Positions 1 through 8,264 are shown, counted from the stretch's first letter. The stretch: DNA of 64,000 bases from Herbiconiux sp. A18JL235 (GCF_040939305.1 NZ_CP162511.1:2480001-2544000), one strand, 5' to 3'. Notes: generated by a model from the letters alone, not told the origin. Translations and numbers: made by a program.

Positions 1-452
1 GGGATGACGGCGACGACGCGCGAGCCCACGGTGGCGCAGTTCACTGCCTGCACGATGCCAGGGATGTACTGCGTGGCGTCGACGGTGAGCTGCAGCTGCG
101 TGCCGCCCTCGTCGAGGGTGGAGAACGCCTTGTCGCCCGTCGTGCCGTTGTAGATGGTGAAGTCGATGGTGGCCAGCGACCCGGTCTCGAGGGTCTCGCC
201 GTCGCCCTCGCTCACCACGGTGCGCTCGGTGGAGTCGACGGTGAGCGGCCCCTGGAAGCTCGTCGTGGGTGCGGCACCGAAGTCGCCCGTCACCGTCACC
301 GCCTTCGACGCGCTGCCGTCGGTGGCGCAGGCGCTCGAGTCGGCGGCGCCGGTGGAGCTGTCGGTGGGGCCGGCGGCGTCGTTCGACGAGCAGCCGGCCA
401 GCAGCAGGGAGGCGGCGGCGACCGCGACGGCGAGTGCAGGGATTCTGCGCAT
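1..452 (-). CDS. FKBP-type peptidyl-prolyl isomerase lipoprotein (C-terminus beyond window)
   Basis: Partial gene running off the left edge; about 150 codons are visible. It begins with a lipoprotein signal: two Arg after Met, a hydrophobic stretch and the lipobox LLLAGC, so the mature protein should be anchored outside the membrane. After a Ser/Asp/Ala-rich linker comes an FKBP-like segment, with the 'DFTIYNGTTGDKAF' strand region and the 'YIPGIVQAVNCATVGSR' helix typical of this fold. The family catalyses proline cis-trans isomerisation and helps fold exported proteins. The start is supported by an AGAGGAA ribosome site 4 nt upstream. The MFS gene on the same strand ends 57 bp upstream. Only the active-site half is visible, so activity cannot be judged. 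Confidence 0.85.
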   Translation of the reverse strand, partial: MRRIPALAVAVAAASLLLAGCSSNDAAGPTDSSTGAADSSACATDGSASKAVTVTGDFGAAPTTSFQGPLTVDSTERTVVSEGDGETLETGSLATIDFTIYNGTTGDKAFSTLDEGGTQLQLTVDATQYIPGIVQAVNCATVGSRVVAVI

Positions 453-509
453 GGTTCCTCTTCGTGAGAGTCGGGGGGATCGATTCAGTCTGGTCGACAC
501 CCCTTGCAG

Positions 510-1892
510 CTAGCTGACCGCAGCCTGGGAGGGCGGGGCGGGGTTGCGGATGCCCGCGAAGGAAACCAGAGCGCCCGCCACGAAGAATACCGCTGTCACG
601 AGCACCACCCGGTGGAAGCCGGCCAGGTCGAGCACGACCGAGCCGGCAACCACGCTCGCGAGCGCCACCGAGATGAGGCCCGCCACCCGGGAGACCGCGT
701 TGTTGACGGCGGAGGCGATGCCCGAGCGGGCCGGCTCGATGGCGCCGAGGATGGCGCTCGTGAGCGGTGCCACCGTGATGGCCATGCCGAGGCCGAACAC
801 GACGACGGCCGGGAGCACCTGCGTGAGGTAGTCGGCGCTGTCGTCGAAGCGCAGCATGAGGAGGAAGCCGCCGCCCCCCAGCAGCGGGCCGACGGTCATG
901 AACAGGCGCGGCCCCAGCCGCCCGCTCAGCCTGCCGAACAGGCTCGACAGCCCGATGAGCAGGATGCTCGTGGGAATCATCGCGAACCCTGCCTCGGTGG
1001 CGCTGTATCCGGCCACCTGCTGCAGGAACACGGCGACGCTGAAGAAGCCGAGCGAGAGCGCTCCGTAGATGAGGAAGGTCGAGACGTTGCCCACCGAGAA
1101 GTTGCGCACCCGGAACAGCGACAGCGGCAGCATCGGCTGCGACGCCCGGCGCTCGTGCACGACGAACAGCACCAGGGCGACCACCCCGACGACCAGGGGG
1201 ACGAACACGACCGGCGACGACCATCCGAAGTTCACCTGCTCGATGAGGGCGAACACCGGAAGGCCCAGGCCGACCACCCCGAGCACCGCGCCCAGCACGT
1301 CGACCCGCGCCCCCGGCGCGTGGTGCGCGTCGGAGTCGAGTCTCGACAGCAACACGACGGTGACCACGATCGGCAGCACGTTGATGCCGAACACGAGTCG
1401 CCAGGAGAGCTGGTCGACGAGCACTCCGCCGAGGATGGGGCCGGCGATGTTCGCGACGCTGGTGAACGCCGTCCAGGTGCCGATCGCCCGCGCCTGCGGC
1501 GGGCCGGAGAAGGTGGCGAGGATGAGGGCGAGCGAGCTCGGCACGAGCAGCGCCCCCGCGATGCCCTGCAGCCCGCGCGACACGATGAGGAACTCGATCG
1601 TGGGCGCGAAGGCGCACAGGAGAGACGTGACGCCGAAACCGATGAGCCCCACCAGCAGCACCTTCTTGCGGCCGAACACGTCGGAGAGGGAGCCCGCGAG
1701 CAGGATGACCGAGCCGAGCGTGAGCAGGTAGGCGTCGACCACCCACTGCTGCGACGACAGCTCGCCGCCGAGCTCGCGGCTGATGGCGGGCAGTGCCACG
1801 TTGATGACCGTCGCGTCGAGGAACGAGACGAACGCCGAGAGGATGGCGACGGCCAGCACGAGTCGCTGCTGGGGGCTGCTCGGTGGTGCCAT
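510..1892 (-). CDS. MFS drug/solute exporter, DHA2-like (EmrB/QacA type)
   Basis: About 460 residues with some 12-14 hydrophobic segments. The first helix carries the DHA-type motif 'FLDATVINVALPAI', followed by the loop 2-3 signature 'GSLSDVFGRKKVL' (motif A) and a motif-C-like 'GPILGGVLVDQLSWR' in the fifth segment. These mark proton-driven multidrug efflux carriers of the DHA2 branch; the substrate cannot be read from sequence. Met at 1892 was chosen because the protein then starts just before the usual 'PQQR' and first helix; a longer start at 1910 is possible. Neither start has a convincing ribosome site. The divergent GH76 gene begins 56 bp away. Confidence 0.85.
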   Translation of the reverse strand: MAPPSSPQQRLVLAVAILSAFVSFLDATVINVALPAISRELGGELSSQQWVVDAYLLTLGSVILLAGSLSDVFGRKKVLLVGLIGFGVTSLLCAFAPTIEFLIVSRGLQGIAGALLVPSSLALILATFSGPPQARAIGTWTAFTSVANIAGPILGGVLVDQLSWRLVFGINVLPIVVTVVLLSRLDSDAHHAPGARVDVLGAVLGVVGLGLPVFALIEQVNFGWSSPVVFVPLVVGVVALVLFVVHERRASQPMLPLSLFRVRNFSVGNVSTFLIYGALSLGFFSVAVFLQQVAGYSATEAGFAMIPTSILLIGLSSLFGRLSGRLGPRLFMTVGPLLGGGGFLLMLRFDDSADYLTQVLPAVVVFGLGMAITVAPLTSAILGAIEPARSGIASAVNNAVSRVAGLISVALASVVAGSVVLDLAGFHRVVLVTAVFFVAGALVSFAGIRNPAPPSQAAVS

Positions 1893-1935
1893 GCGCCAAG
1901 TCAAGTGCATCGGCGGGCTGTTGGCGACACCCGTC

Positions 1936-1941
1936 TATCCT
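1936..1941 (+). promoter_or_regulatory. -10 hexamer TATCCT, leaderless promoter of the GH76 gene
   Basis: TATCCT lies exactly 6 nt before the ATG at 1948, so transcription would start at or within a base of the start codon. No Shine-Dalgarno sequence precedes this ATG. No good -35 is visible. The same arrangement recurs at many genes in this window. Confidence 0.5.
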
Positions 1942-1947
1942 CTGAGC

Positions 1948-3096
1948 ATGACGGTGACGGCGGGCGACGCGGCGGAATGGGACTCGCGGACCGACGCCGC
2001 ACAGCACGCCCTCACCAGTCTGTTCGGCCCGCGGGCGCTCTGGCCGGGGTGGCGCAACACGGCGCCGTTCCGCCTGCGCGAGGCGGCGACGCTCAACTAC
2101 TGGTGGCGCGCCCACCTCATCGAGGTGCGGGTCGACGCCTTCGAGCGCACAGGCGACGCGCGGTGGCTCGCCGGCGCGCTGCGTGTGCGCGACGCGCTCC
2201 TCCTCCGCAACCGGGGGCTGTTCAACGACTACTTCGACGACATGGGGTGGCTCGGCATCGCGCTGCTCCGCCTGCACCAGGCTTCCGGCGACGCGCGCTG
2301 CCTCGACGACGCGATCGCTCTGTGGCGGCGCATCGAGCGCTCCGGACAGCAGGCCTCGGGCACGGCCGGCGTGCCGTGGCGGGTGCAGCAACCGCAGTAC
2401 AAGAACGCCCCGACGAACGGCACCTTCGCCCTCCTCTCGTCACGGCTCGGCGCTGTGACCGGCGCGCGCGAGTTCACCGACTCCGCCGCAGCGACCCTCC
2501 GCTGGTTCGACGACGCGGGGATCGTCGACCCCGGCAGCGGGCTCGTCTTCGACGGCGTGAACCGCCGGGGCGACGGCGCGATCGACACCGACTGGGTCTT
2601 CAGCTACTGCCAGGGGCTCTACGTCGGGGCACTCGTCGAGCGGTACCGCGGCTCCGGCCGCGCCGAACTGCTCGATGCAGCGGTGCGCACGGCGGAGGCC
2701 GCGGTGGCCCGCCTCGCGCCGACGGGTGTGATCGTCTCGGAGAACTCGCGCTTCGACGAGCGGGCCGGCGGCGACGTGGGGCTGTTCAAGGGCGTGCTCG
2801 TGCGTTACCTCGGCGAACTTGTGCACGTGCTGCCGGGCGACTCCGAAGCACGACGGATGCTCGCGGGCTTTCTGCGGGAGACGACGGATGCGCTCTGGTC
2901 GGGCCTGCGCGCCACCCGGGGTCTCCGCGCGGGTGACGTGTGGGGCGAGCCCGCACCCACCATCACCTTCCTCTCGACCCAGCTGAGCGCGACGATGGCG
3001 CTCGAGGCGCGGGCGCGGCTGGAGGCGCTCGGGCCGGAGGTGGTCGGGCTGGAGGCGCTCAGGCCGGAGGGACTCAGACCGGAGGGACCACGGTGA
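1948..3096 (+). CDS. Glycoside hydrolase family 76 protein (alpha-1,6-mannanase-like)
   Basis: 382 residues with an alpha/alpha-toroid pattern of Trp/Tyr/Asp-rich helices. 'LFNDYFDDMGWLGIA' contains the Asp97-Asp98 pair that serves as the catalytic dyad of GH76 endo-alpha-1,6-mannanases; 'FDGVNRRGDG' and 'FSYCQGLYVGALVERY' are also characteristic. No signal peptide is present from this start, so it is predicted cytoplasmic or exported by an unrecognised route. The start at 1948 is supported by the -10 hexamer 6 nt upstream; the frame stays open further upstream but overlaps the MFS gene. The last ~25 residues are an imperfect repeat of Leu-Arg-Pro-Glu-Gly, and the 3' end overlaps the convergent gene by 23 bp. 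Confidence 0.85.
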   Translation: MTVTAGDAAEWDSRTDAAQHALTSLFGPRALWPGWRNTAPFRLREAATLNYWWRAHLIEVRVDAFERTGDARWLAGALRVRDALLLRNRGLFNDYFDDMGWLGIALLRLHQASGDARCLDDAIALWRRIERSGQQASGTAGVPWRVQQPQYKNAPTNGTFALLSSRLGAVTGAREFTDSAAATLRWFDDAGIVDPGSGLVFDGVNRRGDGAIDTDWVFSYCQGLYVGALVERYRGSGRAELLDAAVRTAEAAVARLAPTGVIVSENSRFDERAGGDVGLFKGVLVRYLGELVHVLPGDSEARRMLAGFLRETTDALWSGLRATRGLRAGDVWGEPAPTITFLSTQLSATMALEARARLEALGPEVVGLEALRPEGLRPEGPR

Positions 3097-3508
3097 TGCG
3101 GAGCTCGAGCCGCGCGGTCGTCTCCACCCGCACCACGGCATGACGCGAGGTGTCGACCCCGGGCGGGCCCGCGAGGGGGCGGATGCCCGCGAGGGCGTCG
3201 AGCTCGACGGTGACCCTCCGTTCGCCCTCGACAGCGGCCCGGCTCCGGCCCGCCTCGGGGTCGAGGAACGACCGGAACGCCGGGTCGGCGACGCCCACCT
3301 CGAGACGCACCGGGCCGGCTCGGGTCACCGCGGCCGCCGTGAGCTCGACCGTGCGGCCGAGTGCGACGTGGAGGGGCGCATCCGAGTCGCCGTGCGTCTG
3401 TTCGAAACGCGCGATCGCGTCGAGCCGGAACGCCTCGCCGAGCGAGCCGCGCAGGGTGCGGCCGGTCACGAACAGCTCGACCGGCTGAGCGGCCGGGTCA
3501 GCCGGCAT
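3074..3508 (-). CDS. Hypothetical protein, ~144 residues, beta-rich
   Basis: I do not recognise this family. The protein has alternating hydrophobic residues suggesting mainly beta structure, no Cys, no transmembrane segment and no signal peptide. The start at ATG 3508 overlaps the stop of the upstream OsmC-type gene by 11 bp, which argues for translational coupling and a shared transcript; a longer start at 3529 would overlap by 32 bp. The 3' end overlaps the end of the convergent GH76 gene by 23 bp. Coding status rests on high-GC codon bias, tight coupling and lack of a better frame. Function unknown. Confidence 0.6.
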   Translation of the reverse strand: MPADPAAQPVELFVTGRTLRGSLGEAFRLDAIARFEQTHGDSDAPLHVALGRTVELTAAAVTRAGPVRLEVGVADPAFRSFLDPEAGRSRAAVEGERRVTVELDALAGIRPLAGPPGVDTSRHAVVRVETTARLELRITVVPPV

Positions 3509-3971
3509 CGACCACCGCGGTGGGCTCATGACGCACGGGGAAGTTCACTGAGTTCGCGATGAAGCACACCTCGCTCGCCTCGTGGTGCATCGCGGCGAAC
3601 TCCTCGGGGTCGACCGGTGCCGCCGTCGTGACGACGGGCCGGAGCGTCACCGAGGTGAAGCGACCGCCGTCGCCCTGCTGCTCCATCGTGCCCTCGGCCT
3701 CGTCGCGGTAGTCGGTGACCACGACGCCGTGCTTGACCGCGACGTGCAGGAACGAGAGCATGTGGCACTCGGCGAGCGCTGCCAGCAGGAACTCCTCGGG
3801 GTTCCAACGGTCGGCCTCGCCGTGGAAGGTGCGGTCGGCCGAGGCGTCGATCGGATGCTTGCCGGCCGCCGTCACCTCGCTGGTGCGGCCGTAGTCGCGG
3901 TAGCCGCTGGTGCCCGTTCCCCGATTGCCGAGCCAGGCCACATCCACCCTGTAGTGATGCTCACGATTCAC
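3498..3971 (-). CDS. OsmC/Ohr family protein (peroxide or hydroperoxide defence)
   Basis: 157 residues with the two conserved Cys of the OsmC/Ohr superfamily: the first in 'LAECHMLSFLHVA', the second in 'SEVCFIANSVNFPV'. The 'NPEEFLLAALAECH' lead-in to the first Cys is also characteristic. Members are cytoplasmic thiol peroxidases that reduce organic hydroperoxides; this one looks closer to the general OsmC-like branch than to OhrA. The start is GTG at 3971, with TAGCAT exactly 6 nt before it, so it appears leaderless. It is divergent from gabT with overlapping promoters, and the downstream hypothetical gene overlaps its stop. Confidence 0.85.
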   Translation of the reverse strand: MNREHHYRVDVAWLGNRGTGTSGYRDYGRTSEVTAAGKHPIDASADRTFHGEADRWNPEEFLLAALAECHMLSFLHVAVKHGVVVTDYRDEAEGTMEQQGDGGRFTSVTLRPVVTTAAPVDPEEFAAMHHEASEVCFIANSVNFPVRHEPTAVVDAG

Positions 3972-3977
3972 ACGGCC

Positions 3978-4006
3978 ATGCTAGCCGTGACCGCTCAACG
4001 TGCCGA
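3978..4006 (-). promoter_or_regulatory. Leaderless promoter of the OsmC-type gene
   Basis: On the minus strand TCGGCA (4001-4006) and TAGCAT (3978-3983) are separated by 17 bp, and the hexamer ends 6 nt before the GTG start. It interlocks with the oppositely directed gabT promoter. Confidence 0.45.
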
Positions 4007-4014
4007 TCTAGACT
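3987..4014 (+). promoter_or_regulatory. Candidate gabT promoter
   Basis: GTGACC (3987-3992), 16 bp spacer, TAGACT (4009-4014). The gabT ATG is 9 nt after the hexamer, with GGAG at 4016-4019 as a possible short ribosome site. Confidence 0.4.
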
Positions 4015-4023
4015 TGGAGCACT

Positions 4024-5385
4024 ATGACTGACACCCTCGACGCCCAGCTTCTCTCGGTTCCTCAGGAGCGGAAGATCGTCACCGCGATCCCCGGTCCGAA
4101 GTCGGAGGAGCTGCAGCGCCGACGCCTCGCCGTCGTGCCGCCGGGGGTGTCGAGCGCGCTTCCCGTCTACATCCAGAAGGCGCACGGCGCCATCATCGTC
4201 GACGTCGACGGCAACCAGTTCATCGACCTGGGCGCCGGCATCGGCGTCACCACCATCGGCCACACCGACGCCGCCGTGGTCGCCGCGGCCGCCGAGCAGC
4301 TCGGCGACGTCACCCACACCCTGTTCACCATCACCCCCTACGAGGAGTACGTGCGGGTCGCCGAGCTCCTCGCCGAGCACACCCCAGGCGACTTCGCCAA
4401 GCGCACGGTGCTCGTGAACTCGGGCGCCGAGGCGGTGGAGAACGCGGTGAAGATCGCGCGCAAGCACACCCGCCGTGCGGGGGTCGCCGTGCTCGAGCAC
4501 GCGTACCACGGCCGCACCAACCTCACCATGGCCATGAACTTCAAGGCGGCGCCCTACGCCACCGGGTTCGGCCCCTTCGCCGGCGACGTGTACCGCGCCC
4601 CGAACTCCTACCCCTACCACGACGGCCTGTCGGGCGCCGAGGCCGCCGCACGCACCATCGCGTACCTCGAGAAGACGGTCGGCGCATCCGACCTCGCCTG
4701 CCTCGTCGTGGAACCCATCCAGGGTGAGGGCGGCTTCGTCGTGCCCGCCGAGGGCTACCTGCCCGCATTGCACGAGTGGTGCACGGCCGAGGGCATCGTG
4801 TTCATCGCCGACGAAATCCAGAGCGGCATGGCCCGCACCGGTGCCTGGTTCGCCAGCGAGCACTTCGGGCTGGTGCCCGACGTGGTGCTGAGCGCCAAGG
4901 GCATCGCGGGCGGTCTGCCGCTGGCCGGTGTGACGGGTCGCGCCGAGATCATGGACTCGGCGCAGCCCGGCGGCCTCGGCGGCACCTTCGGTGGCAACCC
5001 GGTGGCGGCTGCTGCGGCGATCGCCGTGTTCGAGCAGCTCGAGACGGGCGAGGGCTTCGAGTCGGCCCAGCGCATCGAGCGGGTGCTCGTCGAGGGGCTG
5101 CAGAAGCTCGCCGACCGCTACGACATCGTCGGCGAGATCCGCGGCATCGGCGCGATGGTGGCCATCGAGCTCGTGCAGCCCGGCACCGCCGCCACCACGA
5201 AGGCACCGAACGCCGAGGCCGTGAGCGCCGTCGTCGCCTACGCCGCCCAGCACGGCGTGCTGCTGCTCAACGCGGGAACCTACGGCAACGTGCTGCGCTT
5301 CCTGCCCAGCCTCGCCATCAGCGACGAGCTGCTCCACGACGCCCTCGCGGTGATCGAGGAGGCCTTCGCGCAGCTCGGAGCGTGA
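4024..5385 (+). CDS. gabT: 4-aminobutyrate--2-oxoglutarate transaminase
   Basis: 453-residue class III PLP aminotransferase. The lysine that forms the Schiff base is Lys292 in 'LSAKGIAGGLPLAGV', preceded by the conserved 'FIADEIQSGMARTG' where Asp contacts the pyridine nitrogen. 'VNSGAEAVENAVKIAR' binds the cofactor phosphate. The length and motif spelling match bacterial GabT, which transfers the amino group of GABA to 2-oxoglutarate to give succinate semialdehyde. No succinate semialdehyde dehydrogenase gene is adjacent. The asparaginase gene overlaps its stop by 4 bp. With potDABC and the Lrp/aminotransferase/oxidase operon nearby, a role in polyamine-to-GABA catabolism is plausible; this is inference from context. 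Confidence 0.93.
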   Translation: MTDTLDAQLLSVPQERKIVTAIPGPKSEELQRRRLAVVPPGVSSALPVYIQKAHGAIIVDVDGNQFIDLGAGIGVTTIGHTDAAVVAAAAEQLGDVTHTLFTITPYEEYVRVAELLAEHTPGDFAKRTVLVNSGAEAVENAVKIARKHTRRAGVAVLEHAYHGRTNLTMAMNFKAAPYATGFGPFAGDVYRAPNSYPYHDGLSGAEAAARTIAYLEKTVGASDLACLVVEPIQGEGGFVVPAEGYLPALHEWCTAEGIVFIADEIQSGMARTGAWFASEHFGLVPDVVLSAKGIAGGLPLAGVTGRAEIMDSAQPGGLGGTFGGNPVAAAAAIAVFEQLETGEGFESAQRIERVLVEGLQKLADRYDIVGEIRGIGAMVAIELVQPGTAATTKAPNAEAVSAVVAYAAQHGVLLLNAGTYGNVLRFLPSLAISDELLHDALAVIEEAFAQLGA

Positions 5386-6368
5386 GCGTGACGGGCGAGA
5401 CCCCCGGCACCGCCGGCGTCGGCGAGAGCGTCGAGCTGGCGGTGCTCGAGCGCAGCGGCTTCGTGGAGTCACGGCACATCGGCTCGGCCGTGCTGCTCGA
5501 CGCCACGGGTGCGGTCGCGGCGCGCCTCGGCTCCCCGGAGTCGCCGGTGTACCCCCGGTCGTGCATGAAGCCGTTCCAGGCGCTCACCGTGCTCGAGGCC
5601 GGGGTCGAGCTCGACCCCGTGCAGACCGTTCTGGCCACGGCGAGCCACGCCGCGACCGCGCGCCACGTCGAGGTCGTCGAGTCGATCCTCACCCGGGCGG
5701 GCCTCGGAGCCGACGCGCTCGGCTGCCCGCCCGACTGGCCGGGCGACTCGGGTGCTCGCGACGAACTCGTGCGCGCGCACGGGCACAAGCAGCGCGTGTT
5801 CATGAACTGCTCCGGCAAGCACGCGGCCATGCTGCTCGCCTGCGTCGAGAACGGATGGGACACCGCGAGCTACCTCGACCCCGCGCATCCGCTGCAGCAG
5901 CGCATCGTCTCGACGGTCGAGCGGGAGACCGGTGAGCCGATCGTGCACTCGGGGGTCGACGGATGCGGTGCGCCGGTTCACGCGATGTCGCTGGTGGCGC
6001 TCGCGCAGGGAATCGGGCGCATCCGGCGTGCCACGGAGGGGCCCGCGAAGCAGCTCACCGACAGCGTCCTCGCGAACGGCTGGGCCATCGACGGCCCCGG
6101 CCGCGCGAACTCCGTCGTGATCGACCGCCTCGGCGTGGTCGCGAAGCTCGGCGCCGAGGGCGTCATGGTGATGGCGACACCCGACGGCTCCTCGGTCGCC
6201 GTGAAGATGCTCGACGGCAGCCTCCGCGCCGCCTCGCTCGTCGCCCTCACCCTTCTCGCCCGCCACGGCGCTCTCACCGCGCAGCAGGTGGAGTCGCTGG
6301 TGCCCGACCTCGACCTCGCCGTCCACGGCGGTGCCGACGTCGTCGGCACCATACGCACCACCGTCTGA
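5382..6368 (+). CDS. Asparaginase (type II-like, thermolabile asparaginase family)
   Basis: About 328 residues. It matches the asparaginase family typified by the Rhizobium etli thermolabile enzyme rather than the E. coli AnsA/AnsB fold: 'PVYPRSCMKPFQAL' near residue 50, 'MNCSGKHAAML' and 'GVDGCGAPVHAMSL' are its signatures, with conserved Ser, Lys and Cys around the active site. It hydrolyses L-asparagine to aspartate and ammonia in the cytoplasm. The GTG at 5382 overlaps the gabT stop as GTGA, the coupling style used elsewhere in this window; a second GTG at 5388 is the alternative. Co-transcription with gabT suggests amino-nitrogen catabolism. Confidence 0.9.
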   Translation: MSVTGETPGTAGVGESVELAVLERSGFVESRHIGSAVLLDATGAVAARLGSPESPVYPRSCMKPFQALTVLEAGVELDPVQTVLATASHAATARHVEVVESILTRAGLGADALGCPPDWPGDSGARDELVRAHGHKQRVFMNCSGKHAAMLLACVENGWDTASYLDPAHPLQQRIVSTVERETGEPIVHSGVDGCGAPVHAMSLVALAQGIGRIRRATEGPAKQLTDSVLANGWAIDGPGRANSVVIDRLGVVAKLGAEGVMVMATPDGSSVAVKMLDGSLRAASLVALTLLARHGALTAQQVESLVPDLDLAVHGGADVVGTIRTTV

Positions 6369-6372
6369 GCCC

Positions 6373-6394
6373 TGCCGCGGGTGCCTGCGGCACC
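6373..6394. terminator. Candidate bidirectional terminator between convergent genes
   Basis: Two alternative small stems share this spot: TGCCGC/GCGGCA (6373-6378 with 6387-6392) and GGTGCC-TGC-GGCACC (6380-6394). It lies in the 42-bp gap between two convergent genes. There is no T-run, so this is weak. Confidence 0.3.
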
Positions 6395-6410
6395 GGCCGC
6401 TCGAGGCCGC

Positions 6411-7370
6411 TCACCTCACCCGGACGAGCAGCGCCTCCTCCTCGGAACGGGTGAGGCCCGACCGTCGTGGGCGCGAGACACCCCGCGCGCGCTCATCGTC
6501 GGCGACATCCTTCACCGTGAGCGCGAACGGCCGCGTGCGGCCGCCTGACTTCTGGAACGCCGCGCCGCCGCGCTGCGCGAAAGCCGTGTCGGTCGAGGGC
6601 AGCCACAGCGGGAGCGAGCGGGGGCCCGCCCAGTACCGCACGTCGTGCGCCAGCAGTGTGGCGTCGTCGACCGCCACCATCTCTGCATCGCTCCCGACGG
6701 TCGAGGCGACACCATCGAAGAAGTCGCGCATCGGCATCGGCTCGCCGACCGCGTTGACGACACCCGAGTGACGCGTCCGAGCCGCACGCGCGATCCATGC
6801 CGCGAGATCGACGACGTCGATGACCTGCACGAACCGACCCCGGGTCGTCGGTGTGATGACCCGGCCACCCCGACTCAGGCGCGCCGGCCAGTACCCGAAC
6901 CGGTCGCTCGGGTCCCCCGCTCCGACGATGAGGCCAGGGCGGACGACGGTGAGCCGCTTGGCGAGGCGGTCACTCGTGACGCGCTCGGCGTGCACCTTCG
7001 CATCGGCGTACCGGGCCGGATCCGTGGGCTCCACGACCGCAGCGGACTCGTCGGCACCGGGTTCGTCGTTGCGGGCGTAGACCGACACGGAGGACACGAG
7101 GGTCCAGTGCGCCGCCCCTCCTGCCAGCGCGGTCAACGCAGGCTCGACGAGGCCACGCTCGGAGGAGAGCTCGATCACCTCGTCCCACGCTCCGCGTACC
7201 TGCTCGTAGGCGTCGCCCGACCGGCGGTCCGAGCGGATGAGCTGCGCACCTGCGGGCACGGCGCCCGACACTCCTCGCGCCAGACAGGTGACCTCGGCGC
7301 CTCTCGTCAGCAGCTCTGCGACGATCGCCCGCCCCAGCCATCCTGTTCCGCCCAGCACCAGCACTCGCAT
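6411..7370 (-). CDS. NAD(P)-dependent epimerase/reductase, extended-SDR type
   Basis: 319 residues from the ATG at 7370. The protein starts directly with a Rossmann strand and the glycine motif 'GGTGWLGRAIV' at residues 7-17, typical of extended or atypical SDRs. A Ser/Tyr pair occurs in 'LVSSVSVYARND', but the usual YxxxK is not clear; 'YADAKVHAERV' (Tyr-Ala-Asp-Ala-Lys) is the probable catalytic motif. 'VVRPGLIVGAGDPSDRFGYW' matches the substrate-side loop of epimerase-like reductases. The longer open frame (to 7406) would add 12 residues before the Rossmann strand and was rejected. The substrate cannot be named. It lies 93 bp downstream of potC on the same strand, across a hairpin region. 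Confidence 0.8.
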   Translation of the reverse strand: MRVLVLGGTGWLGRAIVAELLTRGAEVTCLARGVSGAVPAGAQLIRSDRRSGDAYEQVRGAWDEVIELSSERGLVEPALTALAGGAAHWTLVSSVSVYARNDEPGADESAAVVEPTDPARYADAKVHAERVTSDRLAKRLTVVRPGLIVGAGDPSDRFGYWPARLSRGGRVITPTTRGRFVQVIDVVDLAAWIARAARTRHSGVVNAVGEPMPMRDFFDGVASTVGSDAEMVAVDDATLLAHDVRYWAGPRSLPLWLPSTDTAFAQRGGAAFQKSGGRTRPFALTVKDVADDERARGVSRPRRSGLTRSEEEALLVRVR

Positions 7371-7409
7371 GCGACAAGTCGACCACGGAGAGCTCTCACC
7401 CTCCACCGT

Positions 7410-7439
7410 GTCCGCCGAGGGCGGACATCCGCTCGGCGG
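7410..7439 (-). terminator. Hairpin region after the potDABC operon
   Basis: Two mutually exclusive stems: GTCCGCC-GAG-GGCGGAC (7410-7426) and CCGCCGAG/CTCGGCGG (7412-7419 with 7432-7439). It begins about 25 nt past the potC stop. No T-run follows. It may end or attenuate the pot transcript before the reductase gene. Confidence 0.45.
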
Positions 7440-7463
7440 GCGCGGCGCGGGTGGGCGGGGCGA

Positions 7464-8264
7464 CTAGCCGCTCTGGCGGGCCAGGCGCTTCTGGCGGGCG
7501 GCGCGGGTGACCTGCACGACGATCACGATGACGATCGCGAGCAGGAAGACGGCGGAGGCGATGACGTTGACTTGGGCGGGGATGCCGCGGGCGGCGGCGA
7601 TGTAGATGAACTTCGGGAAGGTGTCGACCGAACCGGAGTTGAAGTTCGTGATGATGAAGTCGTCGAAGCTGAGCGCGAACGACAGCAGGGCGGCTGCGGC
7701 GATGCCGGGCACGAGCAGCGGGAAGGTGATGCGCCAGAACACCTGCGACGGCGATCCGTACAGGTCGCGCCCCGCCTCTTCGAGCGCCGGGTCGAGCGAG
7801 GCCACGCGCGCCTTCACGGTCACCACCACGAAGCTGATGCAGAACATGGTGTGGGCGAGGATGATCGTGCCGAGCCCCTTCTCCACCCCGACGGTGAGGA
7901 ACTGCGCGGCGAGACCCGCACCCAGCACCACCTCGGGCGTCGCCATCGGCAGGAACAGCAGGAGGCTGATCGCCGAACGGGCCCTGAACCGGTAGCGCAC
8001 GAGGGCGATCGCGATGAGCGTGCCGAGGGCGGTCGCAAGCACCGTCGCGGTGAGCCCCACGATGATGCTGTTGGCGAACGCCTCGCAGAGCCCCTGCGTG
8101 TTGCAGACCGTCGTCCACTTGTCGAAGGTGAACCCCTGCCAGGCGATGTTGAGCTTGCCCGAGTCGTTGAACGAGAACACCAGGGTGTAGAGGATCGGGA
8201 TGAGGAGGAACACGAGCGCGATGATCGTGTAGACCCAGAGGCCGATGCCCTTGCCGCGCGTCAT
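7464..8264 (-). CDS. potC: Spermidine/putrescine ABC transporter permease PotC
   Basis: 266 residues, six predicted membrane helices. The N-terminal signal-anchor is followed by 'FSFNDSGKLNIAWQGFTFD', a typical PotC periplasmic loop. The cytoplasmic EAA motif 'EEAGRDLYGSPSQVFWRI' contacts the ATPase. Start ATG 8264 overlaps the potB stop as ATGA. PotC and PotB form the heterodimeric channel for polyamines delivered by PotD. It is the last gene of potD-potA-potB-potC. The exact substrate (putrescine, spermidine or another cationic amine) is not fixed by sequence. Confidence 0.9.
   Translation of the reverse strand: MTRGKGIGLWVYTIIALVFLLIPILYTLVFSFNDSGKLNIAWQGFTFDKWTTVCNTQGLCEAFANSIIVGLTATVLATALGTLIAIALVRYRFRARSAISLLLFLPMATPEVVLGAGLAAQFLTVGVEKGLGTIILAHTMFCISFVVVTVKARVASLDPALEEAGRDLYGSPSQVFWRITFPLLVPGIAAAALLSFALSFDDFIITNFNSGSVDTFPKFIYIAAARGIPAQVNVIASAVFLLAIVIVIVVQVTRAARQKRLARQSG

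Noticed and set aside
504..2936. 810-codon plus-strand frame over the MFS and GH76 genes
   Set aside because: Extreme Arg/His/Glu composition and no motif; both real genes are well supported in other frames.
3961..5472. 503-codon minus-strand frame opposite gabT
   Set aside because: Low-complexity His/Val/Gly-rich shadow of an intact aminotransferase.
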